A DNA stretch of 22,033 bases from JBEVNX01 sp040507895. Its GTDB lineage: Bacteria; Desulfobacterota; Binatia; JACPRU01. A program made the position numbers and the translations under genes. Location: assembly GCA_040507895.1 (NCBI GenBank), contig JBEVNX010000063.1, positions 1-22,033 of the forward strand. Reading direction: 5' to 3'. Each line of letters starts with the position of its first letter. Within the stretch, counting starts at the first letter, position 1. The notes below the pieces were generated by a model. That model was not told where the DNA came from. It saw only the letters and a list, made by a program, of their open reading frames with translations, and searched no databases. This document shows positions 1 to 7,622 of the stretch, piece by piece.

Positions 1-166
1 CCCTCGCGCCCTGAGTAAGCCGGGTCGCCAACCCCCGCGGTGACGGCGCTTTTCGCAAGGGGCATGACTCCGCAACCCGACTCTTAATCGCTTTTCGACG
101 AGCGCCGCTGTTCGAGCTGCGCCCGGCGGATGCTTGTGATATTCCGGGCGATTCTCGGCCCGCAGG
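1..166. other. Stretch with no recognisable gene
   Basis: All three plus frames carry stops here. The frame that continues into the downstream oxidoreductase is closed by TGA at 137-139. A short A+T-richer piece (about 45-105) contains the motif CGCTTTTCG twice, but no promoter, tRNA or terminator could be supported. Plus-strand reading of bases 1-18 could be the last codons of an upstream gene, which cannot be judged from this window. Confidence 0.5.
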
Positions 167-1591
167 ATGATCTGGATTCACAACCACGGTGGGTACCTGC
201 TCGACCAGTTCATGAGCCAGCTCTGGAACAAGCGTGCCGACGAATATGGCGGCGACCTCGACGGCCGCCTGCGATTCCCGCTCGAGATCATCCGAGCGGC
301 GCGGGCGTCGGCGACCTTTCCGATCGGCTTTCGCATGGCGATCGATTTGAAGCTCGAGGGCTCCCGCTCTCGCGCCGAGGGGCTGGAAATGTGTCACCGC
401 CTCGAAGCGGCGGGAATCGACGTGCTGAGCATCGAACAGGGCTGCACGGACACGACGCCGTTCGTCGTTCCACCGGCCTATTTTCCGCACGGGCTCTGGC
501 TGGAGGACGTGGCCGCCGTGAAGCAGGCGGTCAAGATCCCCGTAGTCACCAGCGGCAACAACTTTCGGCCGGGATTCGCCGAGAGGATTCTCGCCGAAGG
601 GACCGCGGACTTCGTTCTGATGGGCCGGCCGTTGATCGCCGACCCCGAGCTGCCGAACAAGGCGAGAGAAGGACGTGTCGCCGAGATCCGTCCGTGCACG
701 AAGTGCAACGAGATGTGCATCGGCGGTTTGTTCGCGCTGCGGGGCGTGGGCTGCCAAGTCAACGCCGGCGCCGGCAAGGAGCGGCACTACGATATCGAGC
801 GGGCTCGGCTGGCCCGGAAGGTGACGATCGTAGGAGGTGGCCCGGCCGGAATGGAGGCGGCACGCGTGGCCGCCGAAAGAGGCCACGTCGTGTCGCTCTA
901 CGAGAAGGAGGGCGAGCTTGGAGGGCTGCTTCGCGCCGCTGCTCGATTCCCGTTCCGAAGCGAGATCGGGGCGCTGCTCGACTGCTACCGTGCATCGCTT
1001 CGACGCCTCGGGGTGGAGGTGAATCTCGGCGTGGAGGTCACCCCGGAGCTGGTCATCGCGCGCGGAGCAGACGCGGTGGTCGTCGCCGTCGGAGCCGCTC
1101 CGACGATTCCGGCGATCCCGGGCATCAGCGCCGCAAACGTCACTACGGCAGCGGACCTCGCGCGGAACGGCGAGCTCGCGGGTGATTCGGTCATCGTCGT
1201 CGGCGGCGGGCTGATCGGCTGCGACGTCGCCCTCTATCTGGCACAGCAGGCGAAGAAGGTGACCATCGTCGAACGCGGGCCGCTCGCTCAGGACATGAAC
1301 CCGATCAGTCGCATGGCGCTGATGCCGATGCTCCACCAGCTCGGCGTCGCCGTAGTTCCACTGACCATTCGAGAGTTCACGGGCGGCAGCTTGATCGGTA
1401 CCGGCCCGGACGGAGATCAGAGGATCGACGCCGACGAGGTGGTGATCGCCCTGGGGGCGGTACCGAGAGACACGCTGGCCTCTCGACTGGAGGACCAGGT
1501 GCGCGACCTTCTCGTCATCGGCGATTGCGCCGGCCCCCGTGGCATGACCGCGGCGATACATGAGGCATACGTGGCGGGCTGGCGAATCTAG
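167..1591 (+). CDS. 5'-truncated NADH:flavin oxidoreductase, FadH / old yellow enzyme type with FAD/NAD(P) domain
   Basis: The family (2,4-dienoyl-CoA reductase, trimethylamine dehydrogenase and relatives) has an FMN TIM barrel, a 4Fe-4S cluster and C-terminal FAD and NAD(P) Rossmann domains; members are usually about 640-680 residues. This ORF has 474. It opens inside the barrel at the conserved strand (HNHGGYLLDQF, then NKRADEYGG and GRLRF). The cluster ligands are intact at C177, C180, C184 and C196. The two dinucleotide-binding motifs follow: VTIVGGGPAG near residue 220 and VIVVGGGLIG near 343. The protein ends in a GDC FAD motif and a helix ending AGWRI. The first ~150 residues, which include FMN-binding and active-site positions, are missing: the frame is stopped at 137-139 and no other frame upstream resembles the family. 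It is probably a decayed gene or the product of a rearrangement; the substrate is not predictable. The ATG at 167 is only the first in-frame start. Confidence 0.8.
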   Translation: MIWIHNHGGYLLDQFMSQLWNKRADEYGGDLDGRLRFPLEIIRAARASATFPIGFRMAIDLKLEGSRSRAEGLEMCHRLEAAGIDVLSIEQGCTDTTPFVVPPAYFPHGLWLEDVAAVKQAVKIPVVTSGNNFRPGFAERILAEGTADFVLMGRPLIADPELPNKAREGRVAEIRPCTKCNEMCIGGLFALRGVGCQVNAGAGKERHYDIERARLARKVTIVGGGPAGMEAARVAAERGHVVSLYEKEGELGGLLRAAARFPFRSEIGALLDCYRASLRRLGVEVNLGVEVTPELVIARGADAVVVAVGAAPTIPAIPGISAANVTTAADLARNGELAGDSVIVVGGGLIGCDVALYLAQQAKKVTIVERGPLAQDMNPISRMALMPMLHQLGVAVVPLTIREFTGGSLIGTGPDGDQRIDADEVVIALGAVPRDTLASRLEDQVRDLLVIGDCAGPRGMTAAIHEAYVAGWRI

Positions 1592-1705
1592 CGCCCCGGC
1601 TCCGAAGCCCGACGGGCTGAGGGTCCCGACCTCCCGGCTCCCACCCCAAGAGGGGGGCCTCTTCCGGCTAGACCTGCCGGGGCCGCTCTGGTAACCCGGA
1701 AGGGT

Positions 1706-2392
1706 ATGGTGCGGCGGGGCTTGGTGTGTGGGCGCGGAGCGGTAGCCAGCGCCCCGCTTGCGTTCTCCTCGGCGCTGCTGCTGGTCGCCGGCTGCTCGCT
1801 GCCTCCGTTGTCGAAGTGGCACCCCGGCGCCAAAGACGGTCACTACGTCGAGATCGGAACGGCTTCCTGGTACGGCCCGGGATTCGCCGGCAATCCCACG
1901 TCGAGCGGCGAAGTTTATAACATGCGCGACATGACGGCCGCGCATCAGACGCTGCCCCTCGGCACCCGCGTCGTAGTGACCAATCTGGAGAACGGGCGGG
2001 CGGTGGAAGTGCGCATCAACGACCGGGGACCTTTCGTTAACGGTCGGATCATCGATTTGTCCCGGGCCGCCGCGCGAGAGATCGCGCTGGTCGAGCCCGG
2101 CACTGCGCGCGTTCGCGTCGAGTCGATCGACGGACCCGATGGTCCGCCCGGAGTGGTCGCATACGCGGTCCAGGCCGGCGCTTTCCAGGACGGCGACAAG
2201 GCGAATGGCCTACGCCTCGACTTGGCGAGCCGGTTCCAGAACGTCTACCTGACGCCATTGCGCACCTCGGATGCGCTCTACTACCGGGTGCGGCTCGGTC
2301 CGTTCGAGCGCCGCGACGAGGCAGCGGCCCGCGCTCGCACGCTCGCCCGGAACGGCGTGCCGGTGATCATCGTCGAAGAAGTCCGTCCATGA
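1706..2392 (+). CDS. rlpA: RlpA-type septal lytic transglycosylase lipoprotein with SPOR domain
   Basis: RlpA is an outer-membrane lipoprotein that cleaves denuded glycan strands at the division septum. The protein has 228 residues. It starts with a hydrophobic signal ending in a lipobox (LLVAGC, lipidated C30). A double-psi beta-barrel follows with GTASWYGPGFAG, AAHQTLPLGT and INDRGPFVNGRIIDLS. H80 and D106 have the same spacing as the catalytic His and Asp known from the Pseudomonas enzyme. The last ~75 residues (from YAVQAGAFQD to VPVIIVEE) form a SPOR domain, which in this family binds denuded septal peptidoglycan. The ATG at 1706 gives the better signal peptide, but purine-rich GGAAGGG sits unusually close to it, so a slightly later start is possible. 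The stop overlaps the next start by 4 nt (ATGA), so the two are probably co-translated. Confidence 0.93.
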   Translation: MVRRGLVCGRGAVASAPLAFSSALLLVAGCSLPPLSKWHPGAKDGHYVEIGTASWYGPGFAGNPTSSGEVYNMRDMTAAHQTLPLGTRVVVTNLENGRAVEVRINDRGPFVNGRIIDLSRAAAREIALVEPGTARVRVESIDGPDGPPGVVAYAVQAGAFQDGDKANGLRLDLASRFQNVYLTPLRTSDALYYRVRLGPFERRDEAAARARTLARNGVPVIIVEEVRP

Positions 2393-3813
2393 GCCGGCGC
2401 AGTCGGGCCATCCATCTTCGCGGATGGCTCCTGCTCTCGCTGCTCGTCTCGGCGTGCAGCTACTCGATCGTCCGGAACGGCGAGATCAACGAGAGCGCGG
2501 CGACCAAGATCGAGCGCGGGCTCGAGAGCGTTCGCGGCCTCACGTTTCGTGCGCCCGTGCCCATGGAGGTGAAGTCGCCCGAGGAGCTGCGGCAATACCT
2601 CGAGGCGGAGATCGCTCGACAATACACGCCCGACGAGGTGCGCGGCCTGCAGCGCATCTACGAGCGGTTCGGATTGCTCGCGCCCGACGTCGATCTCGGT
2701 CAAGCGCTCATCAAGCTCTATACTGCGCAGATCGCCGGGTTCTACGATCCACATGTCGGCAAGCTGTTCTTGGTGCCTTCGGGCCTGCCGCCGATGGGTT
2801 GGACGGTGAGCTTCATGCAGTTCGTTCTGCGGCGCGACCTCGTGAACGAGATGCTGCTCGCCCACGAGCTCACCCATGCGCTCCAAGACCAGAATTTCGG
2901 CACGCTCAAGGCGGCTGACGACCCATCCAACGACGACCGCGCGCTGGCGATTCATGCCGTGGTCGAAGGCGATGCCACGCTCGCCGGCTTCGCCTATCTC
3001 TTCGGTGGGCTACCGGAGAACTCGCTCCTCGATCTCGTGGAGCGGCTGGGAGCCGTGCCGGCGGAGATAGAGAAGACGCTTCCGGACACGCCCCCGGTGC
3101 TGCGCGAAGAGCTCGTCTTCCAATACTCGGCCGGCGCGAAGTTCGTCGCGCTCGCCTATTTGCGCGGCGGCTGGGCCGCGGTGAACGAGCTGCTCGCGCA
3201 TCCTCCGACATCCACCGAGCAGGTGCTCTGGCCCGACAAGTACTTCGTGCAGCGAAACGCTCCGACGCTCGTGCGCCTCGGCGGGCTCGACGCCTATCGC
3301 AAGCCGGAGGAGTGGACGGTCATGGAGGAGAACACGATCGGCGCGCTGACCGTCCGCATCCTCGTCGAGGCCTTCCTCGATCCGACCCGCGCAGAACGCG
3401 TGGCGTCGGGGTGGGAAGGCGACCGCTTCATCGCATTCGGCAAGGGGGATGCGCTGCACATCTATTGGGTGTCGGCCTGGGCCGGCGAGGCGGCGGCTCG
3501 CGAATTCTTCGCCGCCGAGCAGGAGATCCTCGCACGCAAGTTCCCTGGGTCGGCGACCCAGGTAGCGGGCGATCGCATCACGGCGACCGGCCAAGACCCG
3601 TATTGGCTCGAACGGCGCGCAGACAAGGTCATCGTCGCGCTCGGGGTGCCTGCCAACGACGTGGGCAAGCGGATGGCTGCGTTGTGGGCGAGCACCACGT
3701 TCGCCCCAGAGCCCATCCAGATGAACCTCGATCTCGCCGTCGGCGATCACGCGGCGAAGAAAGCTTCCCCCTCGCCCCTCGCTCTTCCTTCGGCGGCGAG
3801 CTTCAGCAGATGA
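2389..3813 (+). CDS. Putative lipoprotein zinc metalloprotease (HELTH motif)
   Basis: I do not recognise a named family, but the features are clear. The N-terminus is a lipoprotein signal (LLLSLLVSACS, lipidated C23). Residues 159-163 are HELTH inside LLAHELTHALQDQNF, a gluzincin-type zinc site with E160 as general base. A likely third ligand is E193, in AVVEGDATLAG, at the expected distance after the HExxH. The remainder of the 474-residue protein is soluble and periplasmic if the signal is correct. Proteins with the AHE.THALQDQ...VEGDA pattern are widespread and mostly uncharacterised. The start overlaps the rlpA stop (ATGA), so a role in envelope or peptidoglycan turnover beside RlpA is an inference. 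The last ~23 residues are low-complexity and lie antisense to the end of the MBL gene (67-bp overlap), as if an earlier stop had been lost. Confidence 0.82.
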   Translation: MSRRSRAIHLRGWLLLSLLVSACSYSIVRNGEINESAATKIERGLESVRGLTFRAPVPMEVKSPEELRQYLEAEIARQYTPDEVRGLQRIYERFGLLAPDVDLGQALIKLYTAQIAGFYDPHVGKLFLVPSGLPPMGWTVSFMQFVLRRDLVNEMLLAHELTHALQDQNFGTLKAADDPSNDDRALAIHAVVEGDATLAGFAYLFGGLPENSLLDLVERLGAVPAEIEKTLPDTPPVLREELVFQYSAGAKFVALAYLRGGWAAVNELLAHPPTSTEQVLWPDKYFVQRNAPTLVRLGGLDAYRKPEEWTVMEENTIGALTVRILVEAFLDPTRAERVASGWEGDRFIAFGKGDALHIYWVSAWAGEAAAREFFAAEQEILARKFPGSATQVAGDRITATGQDPYWLERRADKVIVALGVPANDVGKRMAALWASTTFAPEPIQMNLDLAVGDHAAKKASPSPLALPSAASFSR

Positions 3814-4547
3814 GCATGGACGGACTTCTCGGCGACGATCTGAAGCGCCGGGTGGACGTCTCGGTACAGCCGCGCGACGATCTGCGGGATCGTATGTAGG
3901 CCGGCGTGCAAGCAGTCGACGACTTGCCGCTCGCGCATCAGTCGATGGGCGACGTACTCGCGGATCTTCGCTTGCGGCTCGTGGATCACGGGACCGTGTC
4001 CGCCGAGCAGGAGTCGCGCGGGCAGTGCGAGCAGGCGCTCGAGCGACGACAAGTAGGCCGCCATGTCGCCGTCGGGAGGAGCGATCACCACCGTCCCTTG
4101 GCCGACGACGTGGTCGCCGGTGAAGAGCCAAGCTCGCGCGGCCTCGAAGAAGCAACAGTGCCCGGACTCGTGACCCGGCGTATGAACCACACGGAGCACG
4201 CCACCGTCGAAGGCAATCTCGTCGCCGTCGTCGTAAGTCCAATCCGGCTCGACGCCGCCGTAGCCCTTGCGGCTCACGTGCATGCCGAGCCGTGCGCCGA
4301 GCTCGCTTCGAAGCTCCATGGCGCCGCCGAGATGATCCGGATGGATGTGCGTGAGGAGGATCTGCTCGACCGCTGCGGCCGCGGCGGCAAGCTCGCGGCG
4401 GAGCTTTTCGAGGTTCGGCCCGGCCCCGAGCGCCGCGTCGATCAACGTCAGCCGCTTGGCGCCGAGCAAATACTGGTTCGTGCCCTCGCCCGTCATGAAG
4501 CCAGGGTTGGGCGCGGTAACCACCCGAAGATCTCGCTCGATCAGCAC
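3747..4547 (-). CDS. MBL-fold metallohydrolase, LACTB2-like
   Basis: Metallo-beta-lactamase-fold hydrolase with the full metal set: THIHPDHLGG (H67, H69, D71, H72), HTPGHESGH (H126), FTGDH (D145) and GGHGPV (H184), counted from the GTG start used here. A C-terminal helical segment (from RLMRERQVVDCL to HLLKLAAEGRA) resembles the winged-helix tail of LACTB2-like proteins, some of which act on RNA or thioesters; the substrate here is unknown. The longest ORF would start at 4682, but that runs 99 bp into the divergent CPBP gene. GTG at 4547 is preferred: it has AGAGAGG six bases upstream and the N-terminus VLIERDLRVVTAPNPG fits the family. This leaves 36 bp between the divergent starts. The protein has 266 residues. 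The 3' end overlaps the convergent metalloprotease gene by 67 bp. Confidence 0.88.
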   Translation of the reverse strand: MLIERDLRVVTAPNPGFMTGEGTNQYLLGAKRLTLIDAALGAGPNLEKLRRELAAAAAAVEQILLTHIHPDHLGGAMELRSELGARLGMHVSRKGYGGVEPDWTYDDGDEIAFDGGVLRVVHTPGHESGHCCFFEAARAWLFTGDHVVGQGTVVIAPPDGDMAAYLSSLERLLALPARLLLGGHGPVIHEPQAKIREYVAHRLMRERQVVDCLHAGLHTIPQIVARLYRDVHPALQIVAEKSVHAHLLKLAAEGRARGEGEAFFAA

Positions 4548-4583
4548 CGCGGTCCTCTCTAGCACGACCGACGGAAGCGGACG

Positions 4584-5240
4584 ATGGAAAAGCCCGTCGA
4601 CGAGAAGTTGTTGCGTCGCGAGCGAGCCAGCGCCCCGTGGGTTCTCGCCGAGACCCTTCTCGCCACGGCACTCGCGCTCCATTTGTCTCTTCGCCTCGCG
4701 ACGCCGCTCGTCTGGCTTCTTCTCCCTCTCGGCCTGATCTTCGCGGGGCGTCGGTCACCTTCGGCGTACGGGCTCGACCTGCGAATCTGCCCACCCCCGC
4801 TCCGGGTCCATGCCACTCTCGGCCTCGTGCTCCTGTCGCTGTACGCCCTGGGCTATGCGGCGATCGCGATCTTCGTGTGGCACGAAACCTTCGCGCCCAG
4901 ACTGCCGGAACATGCCGTCGAGGACCTGGTGCGAGGGTTCCTCGTCGTGGCTCTGCCGGAGGAGGTGTTCTTCCGAGCCTACGTGCAGTCGCGCTGGGAC
5001 TTCGCCTGCGGCAAGCCGTGGCGTCTCTTCGGTGCCGCCTTGGGACCGGGGCTGGCGATTCAAGCAGTCCTCTTCGCCGCCTGTCATTTGGCCACGGGCG
5101 ATTGGACCCGGCTGCGCGTCTTCTTCTTCGGGCTACTCGCCGGCTGGCTCCGCGCCCGCAGCGGATCCGTGCTCGGACCGGCCGCCTACCACGCCGTGGC
5201 GAACCTTTGGGTTGGTCTCCTGGGCGCAAGTTTCCGTTGA
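4584..5240 (+). CDS. CPBP-family intramembrane glutamic-type protease
   Basis: The protein has 218 residues and is mostly hydrophobic, with several predicted membrane segments (for example LATPLVWLLLPLGLIFAG and LGLVLLSLYALGYAAIAIF). It carries the CPBP/Abi motifs in order: EEVFFR (E126, E127, R131), a histidine in FAACHLATG (H168), and HAVANLW (H203, N207). The family includes CAAX-prenyl proteases, bacteriocin-immunity proteins and the processing proteases linked to sorting-tail systems in myxobacteria; which of these applies cannot be decided from one sequence. GGAAG lies a few bases before the ATG. It is divergent from the MBL gene and 37 bp upstream of pilT, so it may be transcribed into the pilus motor genes; a functional link is only an inference. 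Confidence 0.88.
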   Translation: MEKPVDEKLLRRERASAPWVLAETLLATALALHLSLRLATPLVWLLLPLGLIFAGRRSPSAYGLDLRICPPPLRVHATLGLVLLSLYALGYAAIAIFVWHETFAPRLPEHAVEDLVRGFLVVALPEEVFFRAYVQSRWDFACGKPWRLFGAALGPGLAIQAVLFAACHLATGDWTRLRVFFFGLLAGWLRARSGSVLGPAAYHAVANLWVGLLGASFR

Positions 5241-5277
5241 AAAATCGCCTGCGTTCTAGCACACTGCTAAACTGCGA

Positions 5278-6357
5278 GTGGACGTCACCGAGCTTCTCAG
5301 CTTCGCCGTTCACCACGGGGCCTCGGATCTCCATTTGTCGAGCGGCGAGCCCCCGATGTTGCGCGTCAACGGCGACATCAAGCGCATCGAGCACGCGGCG
5401 CTGTCGGCTGACGAAATCCACAACATGGCCTTCGACGTCATGAACGACGGCCAGCGCAAGGTCTTCCAGGAGAAGCACGATATCGACTTCTCCTTCGAGC
5501 TCGGCGAGATCGCGCGATTCCGAGTCAACGTCTTCCTGACCCGCCGGGGCGAAGCAGCGGTCTTCCGGGTGATTCCGAGCAAGATCGTGACGCTCGACGA
5601 GCTGTCCATGCCGCCCGTGCTGAAGGAGATCTGCAAGCGCGAGCGTGGATTCGTGCTGTGCACCGGGCCGACAGGGTCGGGAAAATCCACCACCTTGGCG
5701 GCGATGGTGGACTACATCAACGAGAGAGAGGACGTCAGCATCATCACGATCGAGGACCCGATCGAGTTCGTTCACCACTCCAAGCGCGCCCTCGTCAATC
5801 AGCGCGAGGTCGGCATTCATACCCACTCGTTCGCCAACGCGCTCCGGGGAGCGCTTCGCGAGGATCCCGATGTGATTCTGGTCGGGGAGATGCGCGATCT
5901 CGAGACGATTGCTCTAGCGTTGACAGCGGCCGAAACCGGCCAGCTCGTCTTCGCGACCCTGCACACCTCGAGCGCACCGAAGACCGTCGACCGGGTCATC
6001 GATGCCTTCCCATCCGAACAGCAGAACCAGGTCCGCACGCAGTTATCGGAATCGCTGCAAGCGGTCATCACGCAGTCACTGTGCAAGAGAAAGGGCGGCG
6101 GCCGTATCGCCGCCTGCGAGATCCTCATGGGCGTTCCGGCGGCCAAAAACCTGATCCGGGAGGCGAAGATCCATCAGCTGCCTTCCGTGATGCAGACCGG
6201 GCAGAAGCAGGGGATGCAGACCCTCGACATGGCGTTGCAGGACCTCCTCGCCCGGGGCCTGATCACCCGCGAGGAGGCGCAGGCCAAGTCGCCCAACCCC
6301 CAGCTCTTTGGGGCTGCTGCCGTCGGCACGAATCTTCTGGGCGCCAGAACCAACTGA
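5278..6357 (+). CDS. pilT: Type IV pilus retraction ATPase PilT, copy 1
   Basis: PilT is the cytoplasmic hexameric ATPase that drives pilus disassembly for twitching motility. The 359-residue protein has the PilT N-terminus MDVTELLSFAVHHGASDLHLS, Walker A GPTGSGKST at 130-138, Walker B with catalytic E204 in DPDVILVGEMRD, and the His box GQLVFATLHTSSA. The PilT-specific AIRNLIRE motif reads AAKNLIRE at 288-295, so the second and third positions differ (I to A, R to K). The start is GTG at 5278, chosen because the N-terminus matches known PilT exactly; the Shine-Dalgarno is weak. It aligns without gaps to the next gene over nearly its full length, about three quarters identical by eye, so the pair is an old tandem duplication rather than a recent one. 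Confidence 0.95.
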   Translation: MDVTELLSFAVHHGASDLHLSSGEPPMLRVNGDIKRIEHAALSADEIHNMAFDVMNDGQRKVFQEKHDIDFSFELGEIARFRVNVFLTRRGEAAVFRVIPSKIVTLDELSMPPVLKEICKRERGFVLCTGPTGSGKSTTLAAMVDYINEREDVSIITIEDPIEFVHHSKRALVNQREVGIHTHSFANALRGALREDPDVILVGEMRDLETIALALTAAETGQLVFATLHTSSAPKTVDRVIDAFPSEQQNQVRTQLSESLQAVITQSLCKRKGGGRIAACEILMGVPAAKNLIREAKIHQLPSVMQTGQKQGMQTLDMALQDLLARGLITREEAQAKSPNPQLFGAAAVGTNLLGARTN

Positions 6358-6389
6358 ACCCCTGCCCGGAAACGGCGCCAAAATTTGCC

Positions 6390-6413
6390 CTCTCGTCACG
6401 AAATTGGCGAGAG
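6390..6413. other. Hairpin 1 in the pilT1-pilT2 spacer
   Basis: CTCTCGTCA (6390-6398) can pair with TTGGCGAGAG (right arm ending 6413), giving a stem of about nine pairs including one G-T, with a six-base loop. It lies 33 bp after the pilT1 stop. No T-tract follows, so it is not a standard intrinsic terminator; it could be an mRNA stability or processing structure. Confidence 0.4.
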
Positions 6414-6467
6414 ACCCCGTGCGCGAGCATGCGGACGCGAAGAGATCCTCGAATCGCCTGGATTTCC

Positions 6468-6493
6468 GCCAGCCGCCGGTAGCGGAGGCTGGC
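6468..6493. other. Hairpin 2 in the pilT1-pilT2 spacer
   Basis: GCCAGCC (6468-6474) and GGCTGGC (6487-6493) pair perfectly. Three further inner pairs (CCG with CGG) follow after one G-A mismatch, around the loop GTAG. The right arm contains the first bases of the sigma-54-like element that follows. No T-tract is present. Confidence 0.5.
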
Positions 6494-6505
6494 ACGGCTT
6501 TCGCT
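6490..6505 (+). promoter_or_regulatory. Sigma-54-like -24/-12 element upstream of pilT2
   Basis: TGGCACGGCTTTCGCT matches the consensus TGGCACRNNNNTTGCW at all fixed positions but one (C in place of the second T of TTGC), with correct spacing of the essential GG and GC. The start site would be about 6516, giving a leader of only about 12 nt before the pilT2 ATG at 6528, with the GGGAGG ribosome site inside it. No activator site was recognised. Sigma-54 control is known for pilus genes in several bacteria, which makes this plausible. Confidence 0.45.
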
Positions 6506-6527
6506 CAAGGCCCGGCAGGGAGGACTG

Positions 6528-7613
6528 ATGGATATTACCGAGCTGCTGACGTTCGCCGTACAAGAGGGCGCCTCGGACGTGCACCTGTCGAGCGGCGAGC
6601 CGCCGATGCTCCGGATCCATGGCGACATCAAGCGCCTCGAGCACGCGCTTCTCAGCCGTGACGAGGTGCACAACATGGCGTTCGACGTCATGAACGACAT
6701 GCATCGCCGCATGTTCCAGGAGAAGCTCGACATCGACTTCTCCTTCGAACTCGGCGACATCGCTCGCTTCCGCGTCAACGTGTTCATGCAGCGCAAGGGC
6801 GAAGGCGTGGTCTTTCGCACGATTCCCACCAAGGTCATCACCCTCGACGACCTCGGCATGCCGCCGATCATGAAGGAAATCTGCAAGAAGGAGCGCGGCC
6901 TCGTGCTCTGTACGGGACCGACCGGATCGGGAAAATCCACCACGCTCGCCGCAATGGTCGACTACATCAACGAAAATTGGGAATGCCACATACTCACGGT
7001 CGAGGACCCGATCGAGTTCGTTCATAGCCCGAAGAAGTCGCTCATCAATCAGCGCGAGGTCGGACCGCATACCCAAACGTTCGCTGCGGCGCTGCGCGGC
7101 GCGCTGCGCGAGGACCCGGACGTGATCCTGGTCGGCGAGATGCGAGACCTCGAAACCATCTCGCTGGCGCTCACCGCCGCCGAGACCGGTCACCTAGTGT
7201 TCGGTACGCTGCACACCTCGAGCGCTCCCAAGACCGTCGATCGCATCATCGACGCCTTCCCCGCTGGCCAGCAGAACCAGGTGCGAGCGATGTTTTCCGA
7301 GTCTCTCGAGATGATCGTCACGCAAACTCTCTGCAAGAAGAAGGGCGGAGGTCGCATTGCGGCGTGCGAAGTGCTGGTCGGCGTGCCGGCCGTGCGCAAT
7401 TTGATCCGCGAAGGTAAGATTCACCAGATTCCATCGAGCATGCAGACGGGCCAGAAGCTCGGAATGCAGACCCTCGACATGGCGCTGCAGGACCTCGTCG
7501 TGCGCGGCGTCATCAGCCGCGAGGAGGCTGCTCTGAAGAGCTCGAATCCGGTTCTGTTCGGTGCAACGTCGGCTGGCACGTCGCTCTCCGGCGCGAAAGT
7601 CGCAGCTGCCTGA
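6528..7613 (+). CDS. pilT: Type IV pilus retraction ATPase PilT, copy 2
   Basis: Second complete PilT, 361 residues, beginning MDITELLTFAVQEGASDVHLS. Walker A GPTGSGKST is at 130-138, Walker B glutamate lies in DPDVILVGEMRD, and the His box is GHLVFGTLHTSSA. The PilT signature motif reads AVRNLIRE, closer to canonical AIRNLIRE than in copy 1, so this copy is the better candidate for the main retraction motor. The ATG has a good Shine-Dalgarno (AGGGAGGA). It is separated from copy 1 by 170 bp with two hairpins and a sigma-54-like element, and from pilU by only 9 bp. The two copies may differ in regulation or form mixed hexamers; this is inference. Confidence 0.95.
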   Translation: MDITELLTFAVQEGASDVHLSSGEPPMLRIHGDIKRLEHALLSRDEVHNMAFDVMNDMHRRMFQEKLDIDFSFELGDIARFRVNVFMQRKGEGVVFRTIPTKVITLDDLGMPPIMKEICKKERGLVLCTGPTGSGKSTTLAAMVDYINENWECHILTVEDPIEFVHSPKKSLINQREVGPHTQTFAAALRGALREDPDVILVGEMRDLETISLALTAAETGHLVFGTLHTSSAPKTVDRIIDAFPAGQQNQVRAMFSESLEMIVTQTLCKKKGGGRIAACEVLVGVPAVRNLIREGKIHQIPSSMQTGQKLGMQTLDMALQDLVVRGVISREEAALKSSNPVLFGATSAGTSLSGAKVAAA

Positions 7614-7622
7614 GGGGAGCCC

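Noticed and set aside
60..125. tRNA-Lys-like words (GACTCTTAATC and GTTCGAGC)
   Set aside because: The sequence around the anticodon-like CTCTTAA does not form a five-pair stem, the T-loop lacks the required closing C, and no D-arm or acceptor stem can be drawn.
1648..1663. AAGAGG-GGGG-CCTCTT hairpin as a terminator after the oxidoreductase
   Set aside because: The stem is only six pairs and no T-tract follows, so it is not convincing as an intrinsic terminator.
3010..5826. Very long minus-strand open frame (938 codons)
   Set aside because: It lies across four better-supported genes, is dominated by arginine-rich shadow sequence and has no recognisable domain.
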